From positions 2,300,179-2,364,178 of the forward strand of contig NW_006767433.1 of NCBI RefSeq assembly GCF_000264995.1: a DNA stretch of 64,000 bases, given 5' to 3'. Source of the stretch: Punctularia strigosozonata HHB-11173 SS5. Its lineage: Eukaryota > Basidiomycota > Agaricomycetes > Corticiales > Punctulariaceae. Made by a program: the position numbers and the translations under genes. Below the pieces are notes generated by a model. It worked only from the letters and a program-made list of their open reading frames with translations. It did not search any database and was not told where the DNA came from. Below, piece after piece: positions 9,801 through 21,200 of this stretch. Every line of letters begins with the position of its first letter. Within the stretch, counting starts at the first letter, position 1.

Positions 9801-12800
9801 ATGCCTGCCCCGCGAGTTGGGACCCATGCGCTGGTCGTCGTCGTCGTCGCCGCCGCCGTTCTTCCTGCTTTGACGCGTGTAGCTTACTACCCTGTCGTTC
9901 TACTCGTCTTCCTGCCGCTCTTCTTGGCCCTACTCTGCATCACCCACTTCGCCGGCTATGTCCTGTTGGCTAACCATCTCGACGCCAAGTACCACGAAGG
10001 AGCCAACCGCTCGCTACGTGCTGCCCGACCTCTTGCCTTCTCGACGCCTGCGGCGTGGCAGGCAGTGTTGACGCGGTCGCAATGGCACAAATCCCCCCAA
10101 TCATTCACGCATCTCGTCCCGCAATATCCCACCGTCTCCGCCATCCTAAACGAGATCCTGATCATGATAGTCCGAGACTTCGTCTTGACGTGGTACAAGG
10201 ACATATCCTCTTCTCCCTCCTTTCCCACCGCAGTTTCCTCTACACTGCATAGCTCTATGGAACGTCTCCTTGACCGCACGACGAACATCGATCTCCCAGT
10301 GCTCATCGTAAAGCGCGTCCTCCCAAAAATAACGACACACCTCGAACAATTCCGGCAGTCGGAAACGACCCTTCGTGGCGCAGGGCTGGAGCGCAGGCTG
10401 ACCCAGTCCGAGGAGCTGGACTTGCTTCTGGCCAGTCGATACGCAAGCAGAGGAGCGAAGCTGCATCCCGCGGTAAATAACCTGTCGTCCACCTTCACAC
10501 GACAATCAGAGGAGGAGCATCTGCGGAAGCTAGTTGACAAAGTACTGCCATTGATCCTGCCGGAGAACGAGGCTCGCAGTGCCGCCGTCAAGATTGTGGC
10601 GCGCGAGATAGTGGCATGCTCTGTGCTGTACCCCGTTGTCGACATGTTGTCCGATCCCGATTTCTGGAATCGTACCATAGACCAGGTCGCAGGTGCCGCC
10701 ATTCAGCAGCAGAAGTTGGTATCGCGGGTACGCAACGTCCTGGAAGCCCAATCACCGGGGCAGCCTTCCTCGGACGTTTCTCCAGCAACTTTGGCGCCGG
10801 AGGCCATCACCATCAATACCGATCCTCGTCACTTCGATGCGTTTCTGCGCAGCATCAGTCGTTGCTCGTCCTTGCTGGATGCTAGGCGCCTGAAGAACGA
10901 CATTGTTGGCGAGATACGAAGGACGCGCGCCTTGCTAGGTTTGTCCAGTTACTTGTTGCAGTCAGATTCCGAGCCGAGTCTCATGAATTATAGCAAACCA
11001 CGAGAACGAAGAATGGATTAACGGCAAAAAAACTGAAGATATAATATCGTTCCTTGACCGTTTGTACACTGCCCGGCGCAAGGTAGAGAAGCGGATATCA
11101 ATACTAGGTGGTGGAGAGCAAGAAACGGTACATTTGTTTATTTATGCGGCTTGCTCGTCTTCGATCCTGACACGGTCCAACAGGTGGCCGTAAATTCAGA
11201 TGCAGACTCGGAGAGCACTCAAAGCCTGAGTCTACGTGACGTACTGTCGAATCCGAGCTCGCTGTCGTATTTCATGGAGTTCATGGACCGCAGGCACCGC
11301 TCCCTACTCGTACAATTCTGGTTAACGGTGGAAAGCTTCAAGGATCCGCTCGAAACTGTGGATTCTTCTTCGTCCGGTGACGAAGATGAACTGCTGCAGG
11401 CGCCCGCTGATGCAGTTACGGTCAGAGAAGACATCTCCATGATCTATGACCTATACTTCTCTTCCTCGACTCCTCCTGCTGCGTTGTCCAATATCTCCCG
11501 CAAGTATATAAACGCGATCCGCGAATTCGCGACCGGCGAGCAATCATCCTCACCTATCGTGGAAAGGAAGGTACGGCGCAGTGTACTGCTGGCCCAAAAA
11601 CAAGCGGAGCAGGAGATGGAACACGACTTCGGTGACTTCCGGCAATCAGAGCTGTGGTTTCGAGTGGTAGGAGATTCTGGGATGCCGCTATCCGCGGCGA
11701 GACAGAAGCAGTCTCGGTCGTCACCCACCTCACCCAAACTCGCTCGAACATCCTCGGGGGATGCAAGGGGGTTCATGCCGGCTGCCAGTCTAGTTTCGCG
11801 GGCAGATTCCACATCCAGTTTGGCCTCCGGCACACCTACCCCATCATGGGCGCTGGGATCTTCCCACTCTTCAACTTCCGAGCCTTTCCCAGCTGCGATA
11901 TCTTCCCGACCAGCCACCTCGAACTTAGCGCTTCTCATGTCATCCGATGCAGGGTCTCTGGCGAGTCTGCGCACGCCCGGGTCCAACAATGCCGACATAC
12001 TCAGCCGCTTGTCGGGTCAGACGTTGGATCATGACATCCAGCATCGATGGTCCGAAGAACATATCGTCGATGCTATCGGTTACTGACTTGTAGACGCTGC
12101 GGACGAGGTTTTGCCCGGGGAAATTGGGCAAGGTTCGGCCTCGAGGCGGTTCAGAGGCAAGGAATGGGGAGTCGCGGGAGAGGAATGCACGTAATTCAGC
12201 GCTTTCGCAGACAGCAGGAATGGCTACGAGACCCTGAAAGGATGCATTAGCTACGACGCTGCAGAAAAGCAAGGAGTATGGCACATCATCACCTGCATGT
12301 ACTTCTCTAATGCCTGTCGTCGGATATCGACAAAGCTTCCAGACAGCGACGTGACAAGTCGTTTGCCAGGGAAGTCGAGGTTTCTGACCGAAGCATAACG
12401 CTCGCGGAGCTTGTTATGCATGCTGAGGAACTCATTGTACCTGCGAGCGACGACCCAACCAGAAGCAAAACCACCGTCTGGAGCAAGTTGCTGGACTTCG
12501 ATGAGGTACCGCACCACGCTTCTTCCGTTCTCTTCACCCACGGTGGAATTTACGATTGCCACCTTTGTGCGGTCCGAAAGGAGGCGATTTGCGTTTTCCT
12601 GCTGCTCATACTGAGTCTTCTGAAAGGTTAACTCCCGAAGCTCGCGATCGAGGGAAGCCTTGGACTGGCGGAGGAGCCTGAGCTCCTGAGCGTCGCCTGT
12701 CAACTCGGCTTTCTTGATCAACGTATTGAGCATACCATCTTGTGACTGAAGGTTATTGATCTTATCGGTCAAGCGGGATATGTCATAAGATAACTGAAGA

Positions 12801-13838
12801 TCTCCTGGCGCCGCTAGCTTGAAGGATCCGACTTCTTTGTCTTCAAGGCCGAGAGTGTCTTCTTCCTCGGAGTGAACTTCGTCCTCGAACAAAACGCGCC
12901 GTTTCGGTCGGGAACCAGCAAATGGTTTGTTGGATTGAACATCAGGCTCCGGTATCGTAGAACTTTGCGATGCAGCGGGATTTGAGTTACCCGTCTCACG
13001 CTGCTCGAGGATGATGTCCGTCAACGCATGTTGTATGGCTGCGATACGCTGTTGCTGTGCCTCGTCTGGAGCGAGTATCTTTGATTCGTCGAATTCGTCG
13101 AACAAAGAGTTACGGACGAAGACCTGGTCGCGAACGCGCTCAAGGCGTCTGGCAAAGCATCTTCAGAAGATGCATTATCCAAGATGTCCGGAGACCTTCG
13201 ACCTCTCGATGGCGAGACAAGCAGTTCCACGTTTTCTTCCCCTATCTGCGATTTACTCTTAGCGCTGTTCGAACTCGACGAGAAGAAGAACTGGCTCAGA
13301 CGGCAAGCGATCGTCATCATCCTGCAGCAGGTACTCGGCGGTACCATCGAACGGTGAGCCTCTACCGAGATTTTCCGACCCCTGTCATCAAATGAGTCAT
13401 GATATAGGAAAGTGAAGGAAGGTGTCAAATCAGTGCTCGACGAGACCCATGTCATGCTTTTCCTCAACTCTTTCCGGGATAATCTCTGGCCGCAAGGCAA
13501 GCTGAAAACCCCTGTAGCTCCGCGGTCTACCGAGGAGAAAAATCGCACTCGGGATGAAGCAAACAGGAAGCTGTCCGCTCTGATGCCAGGTGAGAATCAA
13601 CCGCGTCGGTCAGAATCGACTTCTGATCCATCGAAGATCTCGCGGCAAACGTCATCGGGAGATCGAATGCCAGACGAGGCGCGCGCCGTATCTTTGCAGC
13701 ATTGCAAAATCGACGGCTTAATCAACATATCATATACACAATCATAGACGAGGTGAATAATGAGTGATTCCGGCTGACGGTCACTCATCACGGATGCCAC
13801 AGGTCTTTAATGCGCTTTTCCCTGATACCCCAATATGA
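9801..13838 (+). CDS. MDM1: Mdm1/SNX14-type sorting nexin (TM-PXA-RGS-PX-nexin C), disrupted by an internal inversion
   Basis: Role: ER-anchored lipid-binding tether; yeast Mdm1 sits at nucleus-vacuole and lipid-droplet contacts. Seen on +: two N-terminal membrane segments (residues about 9-50), a PXA domain through ~10,930, short linking exons, an RGS domain (~11,200-11,650, FMEFMDRRHRSLLVQFWLTV) and a Ser-rich linker to ~11,977. The PX domain and downstream linker lie reversed at 11978-13106. The + reading resumes at ~13107 (VTDEDLVANALKA) and continues through the nexin C domain (FELDEKKNWLRRQAIVIILQ; RGARRIFAALQNRRLNQHII), ending at TGA 13836-13838. All exon joins outside the inverted block are intact. 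As written, translation would enter the reversed DNA and stop at 12084-12086, losing PX and nexin C. ATG 9801 was chosen because earlier in-frame ATGs fall in or near the 5' end of the divergent Oac1 gene. Confidence 0.85.
11978..13106 (-). other. Inverted internal block of the Mdm1-like gene (PX domain segment)
   Basis: The minus strand of this block encodes, without any stop and with its own intact introns, the middle of an Mdm1 protein: LFDEFDESKILAP, a coiled coil, the PX core (RYLIEVQQLAPDGG, WVVARRYNEFLSMHNKLRER, NLDFPGKRLV), then FLSRDSPFL, SVTDSIDDMFFGPSML and AAEYVGIVGPG. Reversing the block joins SLRTP to LFDEFDE on the left and GIVGPG to VTDEDLVANALKA on the right, both in frame. 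The cut points can slide by one or two bases without changing this. No flanking inverted repeat is visible. Confidence 0.85.
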
Positions 13839-13916
13839 TTCATGTATACCTGCATATTTTGCTCGGAATGATAGAATCAACATATCTGGTGGAACTGTAC
13901 AGTACATTACGTGTCA

Positions 13917-15867
13917 TTATCTATCTTGTATGTCCGCAGCTGAGACGGATAGTGAATGCGCCTGGAAAGCGGTGTTGGATCCTTCACTCAGAGGTGTTCC
14001 TGACCTTGAAGACTCGGTAGTGATTTCTTCAAGCACCTTCACTCTTTTGTTCTTCACGCGATAGGCCATGATGGAATTCGCTGACGGGTCGTCGTATCTA
14101 CCCACGACCGTAAGGTGAGGTTATCAGGCGCACAATGATGCACATACACTTTGATTGTATGTAACAAAAAACCGCCTGATCCGGACGTAGTCATGAATGG
14201 ATGAGTTCGGCCAGGAAGTACCTGATCAGCCTCGTGAGCGCACACCTACGAAGAAAAGCGGAAGTTGACATACCTGATAACGGCGTGTCCAGCTCTCGGA
14301 CACGGTAGGTCCCAAGTATTGTGGCTTTCCGCGTAGCTCGCCTTGGAGGTCCGCTAAAATCTGATTCACGATGTGAATCAACCGAAGTCACTTATCGAGA
14401 ATGTACAAGATCACTAACCTGCATGTAAGGGTTATGAACCACTATAGACGCCGAGCCAGCTAGATATGGCGAGAGCTTGTCCATGATCGACAGCGGATCG
14501 TATTCGCTCGCTACCAGAAGTCTGGATATTTTAAATCGAAGAAGTCGCTGTTAAGCGTCAAATAGACTTACCCATCAAAACCACCTGCATATAGCTCTTC
14601 ACGAAGGCCTTGGAGCGTATCGGCAGCAGCTTTCCGCTTATTCAGGCGCGATTTTTGCTTCTCAGATTTGGCCTGGCTCGCATGATCCTCAGAAGCCACT
14701 GCAAAAGGTGTCGGCTCACGCAATGTGAGTAACGGTGGATTGACGGCGAAACGCGTACCTGGAATGTAATCTTCTTCGAGAGTTAACCAGTTCAGCGAGG
14801 ATATGACAGAGTCAAGGACATTTTTGGGATAATTCATGTGGGTCAAGACGGGGTAGGTAGGCGGAGAATCGACATCACAGATTGTGAATATTCGACCGCT
14901 AGCTGTAACGCATGGTTAGTGGCGATCGAACGATGAGGAGCTCCACAACATACCTCCGATACGATCCAGCACTGCAGAAACGACCATACCACCTGCATCG
15001 TCCACGACAAGGTACCGACCATCCGGACGTATATTGCATAGCGTAATCATTTGGGACAATGTATCTATACGGATTTCGCGGGTTCGAGTCTTGTCCTTGG
15101 CAAACCAGTATTCGCAGATATTGAATAAGGTCGGCTCCACGACAGTAAAATATTTGCCGTATCTACGGTGTTTCAATTTCACGGCGCGTTGCTGAGTGAA
15201 GGTACGACTTACTTGGCCTCCTTGCGTTTCTTGTACTTCTCCTTGCTGTATTCCGTTTTCAAAGCATACGTAGCGTGCATCTCTACTTGTTTCTTGATTA
15301 TTTCCTGCGGAGACATTTTATCAGATTGTTTGAGTGGCGACATCCATATATGGTGGATATTCATACGATACCGATGCATGAACACCAGATTTTTTCAATG
15401 TGTCTATCTCCTCGGATGTTAGAGGTTGCACGAATTGTCCATCGTTGATGAGTTCGTTAGTTGCCTCCGTATCCTCTTCCTGCGATATGAGAGCGAATCA
15501 AGAAACGTGGGCGGAGCTGAACCAACCGAGATCTTGTATTGTCGGGGGTCTCATGAGTTTCAATTTCTTGTTGTCGATTTCGAACGACAGCCCATAACTT
15601 TGCCCAATAAGCTCATTCGCCGCGAACGAACCAAATCTTCCGAGACTGATATTACTGGGCGGCGAACGTTCGACGAGAAGACGAGCAGACAAATGAGACG
15701 AATACCTACCTGTGCCCGTCGAGTTTGATACTTCGGACCTCGCCATTGGGCAGTCGCAACAGCGTCGTGTGTCCTGGCTCGATGAGATCACTCCTCGCGT
15801 GTGAGAGTTGTGCAGATTCCGCTTGTCCTGAAAAGCTGGCAGATACGTGGCTTCCTGTTGCGTTCAT
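13917..15867 (-). CDS. TRM6: tRNA (adenine-58-N1)-methyltransferase non-catalytic subunit Trm6
   Basis: Role: with the catalytic subunit Trm61 it forms the nuclear m1A58 tRNA methyltransferase; Trm6 binds tRNA. Seen in order: ATG 15865-15867, then LIEPGHTTLLRLPNGEVRSI, FGSFAANELIGQSYGLSFEI, KYFTVVEPTLFNICEYWFAK, CNIRPDGRYLVVDDAGG, LDSVISSLNWLTLEEDYIPG, LPGRTHPFMTTSGSGG. The last exon begins with IKVYDDPSANSIMAYRVKN and ends at TAA 13917-13919. The degenerate methyltransferase fold and the TTSG.GG C-terminal motif match the family. Multiple introns. Its ATG lies 89 bp from that of the divergent She4 gene. Confidence 0.88.
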
Positions 15868-15956
15868 CAGTTGACAATCCTAGTCTGCCGGTAGCTGAGT
15901 TGGGCCGTGAAGCAAAAAGCGACCGCGTTGAGGGTTCTCACGGGTGCCTGTTCGCT

Positions 15957-18017
15957 ATGAGCCATGACCAGGAACTCGACGCTCTGCTCCAGCGTTCCGC
16001 TGAGAAATCGTTGAAATCGCTCAATGAGGAGGAAACTGCATGCTTAGTGTCGTCTTTTCTGCCATCTCATCCTCCTGCCGCTCGTTCAAAGGCATACTTA
16101 ATCCTTTCTTCCTTCTGTCAGGCAGTGCGCTCAGCATACCAGACTACCACTCAATCCGAGTCGGACCCTGCAGCTGCCTCGATTGCCCGCTCATTCTCCT
16201 CGCATGTACTCGAGAAACTGTCTGGAGCGAACGAATATGACACCCTCGCGTCTATCTCATTCCTGATTGCCTTATATCAGGTGGATTGGCAGGCGGCCAC
16301 GTCCATCCTTTCTAGGGATGGTATTATCGACGCTGTCATGGATGCTCTAGATTTATTCTCGTCGTCGAAGGCTATAAACCTAGCCCTTGCGCATCTCCTC
16401 TCCCAGGCTAGCGGTCATACAACGGCGCGAGCCATGCTTCCGTCACAGTGTTCCGAGTGGCTGGTCGCGAAATCTTCGCAGAAGACCGATCCTGCCCTGC
16501 GTGCGGCTGCTGTCGTGGCGCTCGTCAAACTTTCGCGAGCAGAAAGCTCTGATGCTTCCGCAACCAAACCGGCTGAAGGCGTCGCTACTGATGACGAGCT
16601 GGCGAACTTGATGAAGGATCTTCTCCTCGAAGGAAAGGACGAATCTTCAGTGGCCGATGCTATCGAAGGCCTTGCGTACACAAGTACCGATCCTCGAGTG
16701 AAAGAATCGTTGTCCCAGGATGAGCCATTCCTACGGCGACTGTTTTCTCTCGTGCCGAAGCGACAAAAATCCATTTTGCAGGGTCTTCAGGAGGATCGAA
16801 ATACGGCAGTCCTGTACGGCATCGTCATTATAATTGCCAATATATGCGGCTATCGTCCACGTATCAGCAAGGAGCAGGCGCAAGTGGAGAGGTTGAAGAG
16901 AATGACGAAGACCGGTGCCTCACGATCGGGCAAGTTGGTCGATCCTGGCTCAGATCCTCTTGAGGATGACACTCGCGTAAAGGAGAGGGGAAGCCGAATC
17001 GTCAAACTCGGTGCCATCGACGCTCTAGTGTCGGCAGCGAGAGGTGTCGACAGTCGAGGTGTTCGAGTTGGAGTGGCAAATGCCCTGTTAAGCTTGGTCG
17101 AAGACAGGGAAAACCGGGGAAGGGCGCTGCAAAGTGGTGCAGCGAAGACCCTAATGGCTATCATGCGCGCATCACCAGCGCTCGTGGGGGATACCAAATC
17201 ATCCGTGGATCCAGCGGATCTGCTTGCAGTACAAGCATTAGCCAAATTGGCCATAACGTCTTCTCCGATACAAGTCTTTGGACCCGACCCAGGAGTCATG
17301 TACGACACCATACGCCCCTTTTCTATCCTTCTCATGTCGTCATCATCAAATCTGCTTCAACGTTTTGAAGCACTCATGGCCCTCACGAACATTGCATCAC
17401 ATGGACCTGAAGCATGCTCCCGCATCGCGAAGACGGATGGATTGATGAACAAGGTTGAACTTTTGCTGCTGGAGGATCATGAAATGGTTAGAAGAGCTGC
17501 TACAGAGCTTCTTTGCAACCTTGTCGCGGGTTCTGAAGAAGCCTTCGAGCGATACTCTAGTGAGAATGGCGCGAAGTCCAGGCTGCACATCCTCGTGGCG
17601 CTGGCGGATGTAGAGGATCTGCCTACGAGGATGGCCGCGTCTGGAGCACTCGCGGCTCTGACATCGTCACCGAACACATGCCGCACACTCATGGAGCTGC
17701 AGCGGGAAAGACATAGCATGCTCTCTATCGTCGCGCAGTTGATTGACCCGTCAGTGGGCGTAGCTGGCGATGACAATACGGAACCCCGAAACCCTGCCCT
17801 TGTTCACCGCGGCGTCGTCTGGGCAAGAAATATCTGGGCTGGTTGCCCGGAAACTGATGCACGCAAGGATCTCGTCAAGGAAGCGGAGGCGTCGGGCCTT
17901 GTCCGGGCACTGACCGGCTTAGTGAGGGATGCGCCGAAGGTGGATCCCGCGATTCTTCAACCAACAGCCGAGCTGCTAAGGCTGCTGGTGGGCTCGGGAA
18001 TCGATATCAAGTTTTGA
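15957..18017 (+). CDS. SHE4: UNC-45/Cro1/She4-type myosin chaperone
   Basis: Role: cytosolic armadillo-repeat chaperone that folds and stabilises myosin motor heads (She4 in budding yeast, Rng3 in fission yeast). Seen: one intronless 686-residue frame from ATG 15957 (MSHDQELDALLQRSAEKSL), made almost wholly of helical repeats. Its C-terminal half contains VKLGAIDALVSAARGVDSRG, LLQRFEALMALTNIASHGPE and HEMVRRAATELLCNLVAGSE, typical of the UCS domain. No TPR domain is present, as in She4. An upstream in-frame extension to 15801 is rejected because it overlaps the Trm6 5' exon. It lies 202 bp upstream of a class I myosin gene on the same strand. The absence of introns stands out among intron-rich neighbours. 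Confidence 0.88.
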   Translation: MSHDQELDALLQRSAEKSLKSLNEEETACLVSSFLPSHPPAARSKAYLILSSFCQAVRSAYQTTTQSESDPAAASIARSFSSHVLEKLSGANEYDTLASISFLIALYQVDWQAATSILSRDGIIDAVMDALDLFSSSKAINLALAHLLSQASGHTTARAMLPSQCSEWLVAKSSQKTDPALRAAAVVALVKLSRAESSDASATKPAEGVATDDELANLMKDLLLEGKDESSVADAIEGLAYTSTDPRVKESLSQDEPFLRRLFSLVPKRQKSILQGLQEDRNTAVLYGIVIIIANICGYRPRISKEQAQVERLKRMTKTGASRSGKLVDPGSDPLEDDTRVKERGSRIVKLGAIDALVSAARGVDSRGVRVGVANALLSLVEDRENRGRALQSGAAKTLMAIMRASPALVGDTKSSVDPADLLAVQALAKLAITSSPIQVFGPDPGVMYDTIRPFSILLMSSSSNLLQRFEALMALTNIASHGPEACSRIAKTDGLMNKVELLLLEDHEMVRRAATELLCNLVAGSEEAFERYSSENGAKSRLHILVALADVEDLPTRMAASGALAALTSSPNTCRTLMELQRERHSMLSIVAQLIDPSVGVAGDDNTEPRNPALVHRGVVWARNIWAGCPETDARKDLVKEAEASGLVRALTGLVRDAPKVDPAILQPTAELLRLLVGSGIDIKF

Positions 18018-18219
18018 ACCTGAACGTATATGGTTTGGGACAAGTTGTAGTGATGACCATAGTTCGAACATGTATGGCTATATTTGTGCAGCAATAGCAA
18101 TCGTTGGACACCAGCTGCCGCCGTCCATGAGGTCACAGCCACGCGGCGCACAGCGTGCAACACGCAGCCAAGCCTCGTCTTGAACACAGCCAAATCGCTA
18201 TTCCCAATCCACGTCCGAG

Positions 18220-21200
18220 ATGGTTAGCAGACCCCATTCAACTCGCGAATAATGGCTGAGTACATACGTTCAGGCTATCTCGAAGAAGGCAGGGAAGAAG
18301 CCTGTGGCGAAGAAGGCCGGGGGAGGTCCTGGAAAGGTGGCCAAGGTGCGCAATCGGTAGATGGTCAACACTGCGAGGAGCTCACGAGACACCAATCAGG
18401 CGGACTGGAAGGAAGGATTCAAGAAGAAACAAGTCGGTGTATCGGACATGACCTTGTTGACGACGATCAGCAATGAAAGCATCAACGAGAACCTGCAGAA
18501 ACGCTGGAAGAGTGGGGAGATTTATACATATATTGGCCCCGTCCTCATCTCCGTCAACCCATTTCGAGGTGCGCAGTAACAAAGATGCCGGAACCCGATG
18601 AAATACTCATGATCATCGTTCAGATCTTGGTATCTACACCGATGAGGTCCTTCAACGATACAGAGGCAAAAACAGGCTTGAGGTTCCACCTCACGTCTTC
18701 AGCATTGCTGAGGGTGCCTACTACAACATGAAGGCGTATCATGAGAACCAATGCGTGATCATCTCTGGAGAATCCGGGGCGGGCAAGACGGAAGCAGCGA
18801 AGCGAATCATGCAATACGTTGCTGCTGTATCCGGTGGAGAGGACAGTGGGATCCAACAGATCAAGGACATGGTTCTTGCAACGAATCCGCTCCTGGAGAG
18901 CTTTGGATGTGCTAAAACGCTGCGCAATAACAATTCCAGTCGCCATGTGCGTGCGCGTAATGCACCATGTCCTCATAACTGATGTATCCTCCACAGGGAA
19001 AGTACCTTGAGATCATGTTCAACAGTCAAGGGGAACCTGTCGGAGCACAAATCACCAACTACCTGCTCGAAAAGGGCCGCGTCGTCGGACAGGTGCAGGA
19101 CGAACGCAACTTCCACATCTTCTACCAGTTCACGAAGGCTGCATCGAGTGCGCAAAGGGGTACGTACTTGCTGCTTGCGTTCGATTGTGATAGAGTATTC
19201 ATGTTGCGCATGGCAGATGAGTTCGGCCTTCAGGGCCCCGACGCGTATGCGTACACTAGCTTGAGTAATTGTTTAGAAGTGGAGGGCATAAATGATGAGC
19301 ACGATTTCACCGAAACCCTAGTATGTATCAGCCATACCTCTTTCGTGTCGTATCTTACATGTCTACAGAACGCGATGCAAGTCATCGGTTTGACAGCTGA
19401 AGAACAAAACGATATTTTCCGCATGCTTGCCATCGTGCTTTGGCTGGGAAATGTTCAGTATACCGAAGGCGATGACGGCAACGCAGTAATTGCGGATACT
19501 TCAGTCACGGATTTCATCGCGTATCTCATGGAGGTCGATGGTGCACTGGTTCAGAAGGTGATGACGACGAAAGTTGTCGAGACTCAACGCGGAGGGAGAC
19601 GTGGTTCTGTCTACGACGTCCCATTGAATCCAGCCCAGGCTTCAGCAGGGCGCGATGCACTGGCCAAAGCCGTTTACAATAATCTATTCGAATGGATAGT
19701 TTCGAGGATCAACATCTCAATGAAAGCTCGCGGGGGTGTTGCTCAGCTGATTGGCATCCTGGTGAGTTGCACTATCCATGCCTAATCCATGCAACTGTTG
19801 TTTACGGTCCATTCTCTCCAGGATATCTTTGGCTTTGAGATCTTTGAGGTCAGTTGAACCCATCTGAATCCTAAGGCAAGTGTGCTGAGCACAAGCGAGC
19901 AGGAAAACTCCTTCGAGCAATTATGCATCAACTACGTCAACGAGAAGTTGCAGCAAATCTTCATTGAGCTCACGTTGAAAGCGGAACAGGAAGAGTATGT
20001 GCAAGAGCAGATCAAGTGGACTCCCATCAAGTACTTCAACAACAAGATCGTGTGCGATCTCATAGAGGAACGACGACCTGCTGGAATTTTTGCCACGCTC
20101 AACGACGCCTGTGCCACTGCTCATGCGGATCCTACCGCCGCTGATAACAGCTTCATCCAGCGGTCAAGTATGCTTTCCAGTAACCCACACTTCGAGTCGC
20201 GTGGAACCAAATTCCTTGTCAGGCATTACGCCGGTGACGTGATGTACAACGTGGCTGGAATGACGGACAAGAACAAGGATGCGCTGGTGAAGGACCTCTT
20301 GGACCTGATTGGAACCAGCGGAAATCAGTTTCTGCAAGGTTTGTTCCCTGACCGTCCCGATCCCAACAGCAAGAAGCGTCCACCTACTGCGGGTGATAGG
20401 ATCAAGGCAAGTCGGCCTTAAAACGCCTTCTTATCTCATCTCAAGTACGCAACTGCAGGCCTCCGCGGGCGCTCTGGTCGAAAACCTCATGCGCTGCCAG
20501 CCGTCATACATTCGCACGATCAAGCCGAACCAAAACCGAAGCTCTACGGAATATGACTCGCCCGCAGTTTTGCATCAGATCAAATACCTCGGATTACAGG
20601 AGAACATTCGCGTGCGGAGAGCGGGTTTCGCCTACAGGAACACGTTCGAGAAAATGATTGAGAGATTCTACCTTCTGTCTCCGGCTACTTCCTATGCCGG
20701 CGACTATATCTGGCAAGGCGACGCGAAATCCGGTTGTGAGCAGATCCTGAAGGATACGGGCATAGCTAGAGATGAGTGGCAGATGGGCGTTACAAAGGCG
20801 TTCATCAAGAATCCCGAAACTGTGAGGACTGCTCCTCAAGCTCAATGGTCATCGCCTGACTCCATCACCAGCTTTTCGCCCTTGAAACGATGCGCGACCG
20901 ATATTGGCATAATATGGCAGGTCGCATTCAACGGGCATGGAAAAATTACATGCGTTACAAGCACGAATGCGCCCGACGCATACAACGATTCTGGAAGAAC
21001 AACAAGGAGTCCATCGAGTACGCCAAGAAGAGGGACTATGGCCATCAAATCCTTGCGGGTCGCAAGGAGCGCAGGCGCTTCAGTCTTCTTGGTTATCGCC
21101 GATTCATGGGAGACTACCTTGATGTTAATGGCAAGAGTGATCTTGGCGCAGAGCTCCACGACGTATGCGGTCTCGGTTGTGAGTGGCGCTTCTAACTGCG

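Noticed and set aside
9956-10702. 248-codon minus-strand open frame
   Set aside because: It lies wholly antisense to the PXA-domain exon, with Arg/Ser-biased composition and no domain; a shadow frame.
11978-12086. Plus-strand continuation of the RGS exon to the stop at 12084-12086 as the natural C-terminus of the gene
   Set aside because: The minus strand of the same bases encodes conserved Mdm1 sequence and the nexin C domain follows downstream on +, so this tail is an accidental reading of inverted DNA.
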